The notes beneath the pieces are model-generated. The model made no database searches. It had not been told where the DNA came from and was given only the letters and a program-made list of their open reading frames with translations. This document shows positions 59,251 to 64,000 of a stretch of DNA of 64,000 nucleotides, piece by piece (positions within the stretch are counted from its first letter, which is position 1; each line of letters begins with the position of its first letter). The stretch comes from an uncultured Oscillospiraceae bacterium. GTDB lineage: Bacteria; Bacillota; Clostridia; Oscillospirales; Acutalibacteraceae. The translations under genes and the position numbers were made by a program. The stretch spans positions 1 to 64,000 of the forward strand of contig CAOKRT010000007.1 in NCBI GenBank assembly GCA_948471205.1, in the 5' to 3' direction.

Positions 59251-61467
59251 TTAAAGTTTTTCTAATTTTGCAAAATTTGCCATAAGCTTTTTTGTTCCTG
59301 CACGGTCAAACGCAACCTCCAGCAAATTGTCATTTCCCATAGGTGTGCAGGAAAGCACAAGTCCTGTGCCGAATGTTTTATGCCTTACCGTATCTCCGGC
59401 ACTGTATGTAACACCTGTATTGACGGAAGCACCGCCAACCTGACCGAATTTATGTGCGGCAGAAGAGTTGGCTCTGTTTGCCACGGTTTCAGTCCGTCCA
59501 AAGCCCGAACCGCCGGTTCTTGCCGATGAAAAACTGCTTCTGGCCGAATAAACATCAACCGTTATATCTTCTGTTACGCCAACAGGAATTTCACGCAGAA
59601 AGCGTGACGCCATGTTTCTGTTTGTGGTTCCGTAAAGCATTCGCTGCCGTGCATTTATAAGATAAATCTTTTCTCTGGCTCTTGTAATGCCCACATAGGC
59701 AAGGCGACGTTCCTCTTCCAAATCATCCTCACTGTAAATAGACTGATTGCCCGGAAAAATACCTTCTTCCATTCCCGGAATAAATACAACAGGAAATTCA
59801 AGTCCTTTTGCGGCATGAAGCGTCATAAGCACAACGCAGTCCTCTTCCGAATTATAAGAATCAATATCCGAAACAAGCGCAACATCTTCCAGAAAATCCG
59901 AAAGCTGGAAATCTTCTTCCTCTTCCTGATATCTGATAAACATAGATGAAAGTTCGTTTATATTATTCTTTCTGTCCTCTTCTGTTTCGGGGTCTTCAGC
60001 AAGATATTCAAAATATTTGGTTTCACTGATGATTTCCTGAAGTAAATCCGAAAGCGGGATTTTTTCATCAAGCAGCTTTTGAAAATGCTTTATCATCCCG
60101 GCAAAGCCCTGCAATTTTCCTGCAGAACGAAGCGTTTTCTGAAATTCATCGCTTCTTTCGCATACTTCAAACGCCGAAATACCGAGCCCGGTTGAAATTT
60201 CCATTATATTTGCAAACATGGTATCGCCGATACCGCGTTTTGGTACATTAATAATTCTCTGAAGCCTTACATTATCCGAAGAATTATTGATAACAGCAAA
60301 ATAAGAAATAATATCCTTGATTTCCTTACGGTCAAAGAAACGGTTACCCCCGATTATTTTATGTGGAATGCCGCTTTTTGTAAGCGTAATTTCAAGATTT
60401 CGGGACTGTGCATTTGTTCTGTATAAAACAGCATGGTCGCTCATTTTTCTTCCGTTTTTAACATTTTTCAGAATTTCTTCTGCAATAAAAACGGATTCCT
60501 CGGCTTCGCTGTTTACAGTATTCAAAACAATTTTTTCGCCTGCGCCGGCGGCAGTCCAAAGGCTTTTGCCCTTTCTGTTTTTATTGTTTGAAATAACTGC
60601 GTTTGCCCCGTCAAGTATATTCTGTGTTGAGCGGTAGTTCTGTTCAAGCCTTATTACCTTGGCATTGCTGAACTGCTGTTCAAAGGAAAGAATATTCTCA
60701 ATGGTTGCGCCTCTGAAACGGTAAATACTTTGGTCATCATCCCCCACAACGCAAATATTTTTGTAACCGCCTGCAAGCAGGGAAACAAGAACATACTGTG
60801 CATGCGAGGTATCCTGATATTCGTCTACCATAACATATTTAAACTGATTCTGATAAAACTCTCTTACGTCATCATTTTCCTGCAGAAGCTTAACAGCATT
60901 GAAAATCATATCATCAAAATCCATTGCATCGGATTTAAGCAGTTCCTTCTGATACATTTCATAGCAGTCTGCTATTTTTGATTTTCTGAAATCATTAACC
61001 GCTTCTTTTTTATACTCACTGTAATCAATCAAACTGTCCTTTGCCCTGCTGATTTCATTTAAAATAGATTTATGATGAATAATTTTATCTGTTATGCCAA
61101 GCGATTTCTGGCAATGCTTCATAACTCTTTTCTGATCATCTGTATCATAGATTGTAAAATGACTGCTGTAGCCCAATCTTTCGCCGTAACGTCTTAAAAT
61201 TCTGCCGCAGCAGGTATGAAAGGTGTGTGCCCAGATACTTGCCGCTTCTTCTCCTATTGCATGCACAAGCCGTTCCCTTATCTCCCCGGCGGCCTTGTTT
61301 GTGAAGGTTATTGCCAGCACCTGCCATGGCAGGGCCAGCCCGCTTTCAATAATGTGCTGCACACGGTTTACAAGCACGGTTGTTTTTCCCGAACCTGCAC
61401 CGGCAAGAATAAGAAGCGGTCCCTGTGTGCAATCAACAGCCTGCTGCTGCATTTCATTCAGTGCCAT
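59251..61467 (-). CDS. pcrA: UvrD/PcrA-type ATP-dependent DNA helicase
   Basis: 738 residues after GGAGAT. Superfamily 1A motifs: Walker A LAGAGSGKTTVLVNRV, DEYQDTSHAQYVL, VGDDDQSIYRFRGA, EQNYRSTQNIL, TLHAAKGLEFPVVFIPGMEE and YVGITRAREKIYL. A C-terminal Tudor-like end (GDTVRHKTFGTGLVLS, FAKLEKL) matches PcrA. It works in repair, RecA removal and plasmid replication. Confidence 0.95.
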   Translation of the reverse strand: MALNEMQQQAVDCTQGPLLILAGAGSGKTTVLVNRVQHIIESGLALPWQVLAITFTNKAAGEIRERLVHAIGEEAASIWAHTFHTCCGRILRRYGERLGYSSHFTIYDTDDQKRVMKHCQKSLGITDKIIHHKSILNEISRAKDSLIDYSEYKKEAVNDFRKSKIADCYEMYQKELLKSDAMDFDDMIFNAVKLLQENDDVREFYQNQFKYVMVDEYQDTSHAQYVLVSLLAGGYKNICVVGDDDQSIYRFRGATIENILSFEQQFSNAKVIRLEQNYRSTQNILDGANAVISNNKNRKGKSLWTAAGAGEKIVLNTVNSEAEESVFIAEEILKNVKNGRKMSDHAVLYRTNAQSRNLEITLTKSGIPHKIIGGNRFFDRKEIKDIISYFAVINNSSDNVRLQRIINVPKRGIGDTMFANIMEISTGLGISAFEVCERSDEFQKTLRSAGKLQGFAGMIKHFQKLLDEKIPLSDLLQEIISETKYFEYLAEDPETEEDRKNNINELSSMFIRYQEEEEDFQLSDFLEDVALVSDIDSYNSEEDCVVLMTLHAAKGLEFPVVFIPGMEEGIFPGNQSIYSEDDLEEERRLAYVGITRAREKIYLINARQRMLYGTTNRNMASRFLREIPVGVTEDITVDVYSARSSFSSARTGGSGFGRTETVANRANSSAAHKFGQVGGASVNTGVTYSAGDTVRHKTFGTGLVLSCTPMGNDNLLEVAFDRAGTKKLMANFAKLEKL

Positions 61468-61502
61468 CTATTTCATCTCCTGTTCAAATAATTAAGTGAT
61501 AA

Positions 61503-61533
61503 AAAAGGGTGCCACGGTGAGTGACACCCTTTT
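61503..61533 (-). terminator. Terminator after oadB
   Basis: AAAAGGGTG/CACCCTTTT hairpin, 11 bp past the oadB stop, with an extended GGTG-CAC inner stem; minus-strand T tail. Confidence 0.75.
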
Positions 61534-61543
61534 GATTTGTAAA

Positions 61544-62773
61544 TTAACCAAGAAGTGTTAAAAGCACACCTGCTGCAACAGCAGAGCCTATAACACCGGA
61601 TACGTTTGGTCCCATTGCATGCATAAGCAGGAAGTTGGATGGATTTTCCCTCTGTCCTTCCTTTTGGCTTACACGGGCTGCCATAGGAACAGCAGATACA
61701 CCTGCCGAACCAATAAGCGGATTAACCTTGCCCTTTGTGAAAATATACATCAGTTTGCCGAAAAGAACACCGCTTGCCGTTCCAACAGCAAAGGCAACAA
61801 GTCCAAGTCCTATAATAGATATGGTTTTCAATGTAAGGAAAGACTGTGCACTTGTTGTTGCACCAACAGAAATACCAAGCATAATAGTAACAATATTCAT
61901 CAATTCATTTTGTGCAGCCTTTGCAATACGTTCTGTTCTGCCGCTTTCCTTAAGCAGGTTACCGAACATCAGCATACCCACAAGTGCACCGGCATCCGGA
62001 AGAAGCAGGGCAACAATTACTGTTACCATTATCGGGAACAGAATTTTTTCCAGCTTTGATACAGGACGAAGATTGCCCATTACAACACTGCGCTCTTTCT
62101 TTGAAGTTAAAGCACGCATTATAGGCGGCTGAATAACAGGAACAAGCGCCATATAGGAATATGCGGCAACGGCAATTGTGCCAAGCAGCGCCGGCGCCAA
62201 AATAGATGTTACAAAAATAGCCGTAGGTCCGTCTGCACCGCCGATTATTGCAATTGCGCCCGATTCCTGCGGTGTAAAGCCAAGCAGCGTAGCACCGATA
62301 TAGGTAAAGAAAATACCAAACTGTGCGGCCGCACCCAAAATAAAGCTTTTCGGATTTGCGATAAGAGGAGAAAAGTCTGTCATAGAACCGATGCCAAGGA
62401 AAATAAGCGGAGGATAAATACCTGCTTTAACGCCAAAGTAAAGAAAATCCATAAGACCTGCGGACAAGCCTGTTACCCATACTTCATTTACCTCGTCCCA
62501 CACTCTGCCGCGGGCAACAAGTTCTATAAAATTATGCATATCATGATACTGAACTGCAAGATTTGCACCGGGTATATTTGCAAGAAGCATACCAAAGGCA
62601 ATCGGAATCATAAGAAGCGGTTCAAATCCTTTTTTTATACCAAGCCATAAAAAGAAGAACGCCATTAGCAACATGATAAGATTTTTATATCCGCCCTCTG
62701 TGAAGAAAAATGCATAACCGCTGTTTGCAAAAATATCAACTATGGCGCCCCATACGCCCTGTAAAATTTCCAT
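61544..62773 (-). CDS. Sodium-pumping decarboxylase, beta subunit (OadB/GcdB family)
   Basis: 409 residues, about ten transmembrane helices. Diagnostic blocks: PLLMIPIAFGMLLANIPGAN, IAIIGGADGPTAIFVTSILA (conserved Asp, Na+ site), PFMVTVI-like LFPIMVTVIVALLLPDAGAL, MLGISVGATTSAQSFL and FLLMHAMGPNVSGVIGSAVA. These subunits couple decarboxylation of biotin-carried CO2 to outward Na+ transport (oxaloacetate, glutaconyl-CoA or methylmalonyl-CoA decarboxylases). Carboxyltransferase and biotin-carrier genes are not in the window. Confidence 0.93.
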   Translation of the reverse strand: MEILQGVWGAIVDIFANSGYAFFFTEGGYKNLIMLLMAFFFLWLGIKKGFEPLLMIPIAFGMLLANIPGANLAVQYHDMHNFIELVARGRVWDEVNEVWVTGLSAGLMDFLYFGVKAGIYPPLIFLGIGSMTDFSPLIANPKSFILGAAAQFGIFFTYIGATLLGFTPQESGAIAIIGGADGPTAIFVTSILAPALLGTIAVAAYSYMALVPVIQPPIMRALTSKKERSVVMGNLRPVSKLEKILFPIMVTVIVALLLPDAGALVGMLMFGNLLKESGRTERIAKAAQNELMNIVTIMLGISVGATTSAQSFLTLKTISIIGLGLVAFAVGTASGVLFGKLMYIFTKGKVNPLIGSAGVSAVPMAARVSQKEGQRENPSNFLLMHAMGPNVSGVIGSAVAAGVLLTLLG

Positions 62774-62788
62774 CTGTATACCCTCCTA

Positions 62789-63253
62789 TTAAAATGCTCT
62801 TGTATTATCGGCAACGGCAGCTCTTGCCCATGGATTTCTGCTGCCGGCTTCTTTTCTTTTAACAGAACGGATAACAAAATTACTGCTGCCCTCGCTTGCG
62901 GCAATTGCGGCTGTGATTGCGGCAACCACTTCTTCGCTGACACCATGATCGGCAGCAACGGCTGCGGCCGGTTTTTGTACTGCTACTGTCGTTTTACTGG
63001 TTGCACTGTCTAAAACAGCGATAACCGATTCGGCATTGTTTTTATCTGCCTTTTTGGATTCTTTTCTTGCTTTCCTTTTCTTTGCAGAATTTTCAAGCCC
63101 GGAAACCAGCTTGCCGAATCCGCCGAAAACGCCGATAAGCACAAGAAGCACGCCAAGCACTATAACAATACCTGCAATTACAACGGTTGCAACCTGCGCC
63201 CAGTCTATATCAGATAAATAACTGTTTGAAACCGAAAGAGTAAATTGATACAT
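62789..63253 (-). CDS. Decarboxylase gamma subunit (OadG-like)
   Basis: 154 residues. A single transmembrane helix (about 18-45, VVIAGIVIVLGVLLVLIGVF), a basic cytoplasmic patch (KKRKARKESKK), an Ala-rich stretch, and the C-terminal FVIRSVKRKEAGSRNPWARA typical of OadG/LppA-like gamma subunits. It anchors the complex and often binds Zn; a biotinyl MKM motif is absent. It precedes oadB by 15 bp, same operon. Confidence 0.85.
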   Translation of the reverse strand: MYQFTLSVSNSYLSDIDWAQVATVVIAGIVIVLGVLLVLIGVFGGFGKLVSGLENSAKKRKARKESKKADKNNAESVIAVLDSATSKTTVAVQKPAAAVAADHGVSEEVVAAITAAIAASEGSSNFVIRSVKRKEAGSRNPWARAAVADNTRAF

Positions 63254-63286
63254 TCAAACATTCCCCCATTATATTAAATCAGTAGT

Positions 63287-63315
63287 ATTATAAATCAGTT
63301 CTTTCCATTTTTCAA
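63287..63315 (-). promoter_or_regulatory. Promoter of oadG-oadB
   Basis: Minus strand: TTGAAA (63315-63310), 17-bp spacer, TATAAT (63292-63287). Confidence 0.7.
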
Positions 63316-63417
63316 CATAAATTTTTAATATTGTTGAAATAGCCTGCACTTTGCTCTGTTATTTCCTTTTTTGCATGGAAAAAAGCAATAAAATCCGTAT
63401 AAAAATATTATATTCCC

Positions 63418-63445
63418 TTGATTTATTTTCGTAATGGTATATAAT
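63418..63445 (+). promoter_or_regulatory. Promoter of the small membrane protein gene
   Basis: TTGATT (63418-63423), 16-bp spacer, TATAAT (63440-63445), with a leader of about 75 nt. Confidence 0.55.
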
Positions 63446-63529
63446 AAGTTATACTGTATGGTTTGCATGCTTATAATTTTTTGTGCGCTGTGCACCCACT
63501 GTACTATTATTAACAACGGAGGATAAATG

Positions 63530-63664
63530 ATGAAAAAAGAAACGCTTATCATTGCAATTTTAATTGCACTTATTATTTTGTGGATAACAGAAACCGTTGG
63601 AATGAGAAAAACATCAAGAATCCTCGGCGGTGCAATTGATATCGGATTTTCAATGCTTAGATAA
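63530..63664 (+). CDS. 44-residue single-pass membrane protein
   Basis: ATG 63530 is 6 nt after GGAGGA (an ATG at 63527 is 3 nt after it). MKKETLIIAILIALIILWIT forms one membrane helix; the rest (ETVGMRKTSRILGGAIDIGF, SMLR) is a short basic tail. It has a promoter, SD and a strong terminator, so it is a real small gene although shorter than ordinary ORF limits. Family unknown. Confidence 0.7.
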   Translation: MKKETLIIAILIALIILWITETVGMRKTSRILGGAIDIGFSMLR

Positions 63665-63671
63665 ATATGGA

Positions 63672-63708
63672 AAAAACACCCTTTATGAAAATCATAAAGG
63701 GTGTTTTT
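63672..63708. terminator. Strong shared terminator
   Basis: A 17-bp perfect stem AAAAACACCCTTTATGA/TCATAAAGGGTGTTTTT with a 3-nt loop, between the small gene and the right-edge gene. Confidence 0.9.
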
Positions 63709-63722
63709 GTTTAGAATGAGTC

Positions 63723-64000
63723 TTATTTTTCTATATTTGTATTTGGATATAGATTATCTTCTGCCGCCTCATCATATGCGGCTGCAATGCTCTGCTTCAA
63801 CAGTTTCGTATCGCATGTATAACCCAATTCCTCAAGATATGCTAATGACTCACGGCTGTCTTTTGTAATAACAAAGTGTAATGAATCTGTAAGCCAGCTT
63901 GTGTATGGAACTTCCTCAAGATACTTATCTTCATATTCTTCAATTTCATCGGCTGTCATATTTTTAAGCAAGACCCGCTGTTCTTTTGAAGCTATATTTG
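63723..64000 (-). CDS. Partial gene at the right edge, unknown
   Basis: The frame ends at 63723 and stays open to the right edge (92 codons visible), so the start lies beyond the window. Visible text is NIASKEQRVLLKNMTADEIE, EYEDKYLEEVPYTSWLTDSL and HFVITKDSRESLAYLEELGY, with an acidic end. Helical and charged, no recognised motif. It could be a cytoplasmic regulator or a phage-like gene; no function is proposed. Confidence 0.65.
   Translation of the reverse strand, partial: NIASKEQRVLLKNMTADEIEEYEDKYLEEVPYTSWLTDSLHFVITKDSRESLAYLEELGYTCDTKLLKQSIAAAYDEAAEDNLYPNTNIEK

Noticed and set aside
1..64000. CRISPR arrays, rRNA genes, replication origin or phage structural genes
   Set aside because: No regular spaced repeats, rRNA signatures, DnaA-box clusters or capsid/tail genes were seen.

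Overview
The window looks like a chromosomal segment of a low-G+C anaerobic gut Clostridium (class Clostridia, probably an Oscillospirales/Ruminococcaceae-type organism). This rests on gene content: RNase Y, YlbF, SepF/DivIVA, Asp23-FakA, a T-box thrS leader, OadB/OadG, TnpV and AbiE remnants, a pyridine-nucleotide-motif-poor thioredoxin reductase, and strong SD and TTGACA/TATAAT signals. TGA acts as a stop and TTG/GTG starts are common. Species was not determined.

Layout. (1) 1-6131: a very large secreted RHS/YD-repeat protein on the minus strand that runs off the left edge. (2) 6357-12430: an accessory zone with a sialidase-like lipoprotein, a broken nucleotidyltransferase, an NTF2-like protein, an integrase remnant, a phloretin/DAPG hydrolase-like enzyme, a stand-alone FakA-middle-like protein, a GH30 glycosidase, a tRNA-Gln and a scrap of its 3' end. 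Two copies of a 36-bp element sit just upstream of two promoters here. (3) 12585-19010: ymdB, a peptide-binding lipoprotein, asp23, fakA and recG, all on plus. (4) 19160-23842: a PASTA pseudokinase, then divergently yhaM, prmA and an alpha/beta hydrolase. (5) 23884-24847: three small XRE regulator genes, one frameshifted, with clear operator-like repeats. (6) 24937-29024: thrS with its T-box, and divergently rny with a structured leader. (7) 29117-31146: Dabb protein, thioredoxin-reductase-like flavoprotein, DUF4180 protein and a membrane protein.

(8) 31248-36800: a defence island at the 3' end of guaA. It is bounded by a 12-bp direct repeat that equals the last four codons of guaA (E-W-E-stop). 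It holds an AbiEi antitoxin whose AbiEii partner is cut to 37 codons, a BcgI-like two-gene restriction-modification system with a single-TRD specificity subunit, a DUF4062 protein and a TnpV remnant. This is the most interesting accessory system in the window.

(9) 36789-56590: a long minus-strand housekeeping run. In transcription order it is miaB, ylbF, mutS, mutL, miaA, a HlyD-like protein, yggS, sepF, divIVA, ileS, lspA, rluD, a Cof-type HAD phosphatase and nfo, with many start/stop overlaps; then an XRE-membrane regulator with a YdcF-like protein, and guaA (ATP-pyrophosphatase part only). (10) 56768-64000: malQ and a Cys-rich conserved protein on plus, pcrA, oadB and oadG on minus, a 44-residue membrane protein on plus, and a partial gene at the right edge.

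Cell division (SepF, DivIVA), RNA turnover and modification (RNase Y, YlbF, YhaM, MiaA, MiaB), DNA repair (RecG, MutS, MutL, PcrA, Nfo) and translation (ThrS, IleS) are the main functional themes of the conserved part. No CRISPR array, rRNA or replication origin was seen. All functional calls come from reading the sequence without database searches.
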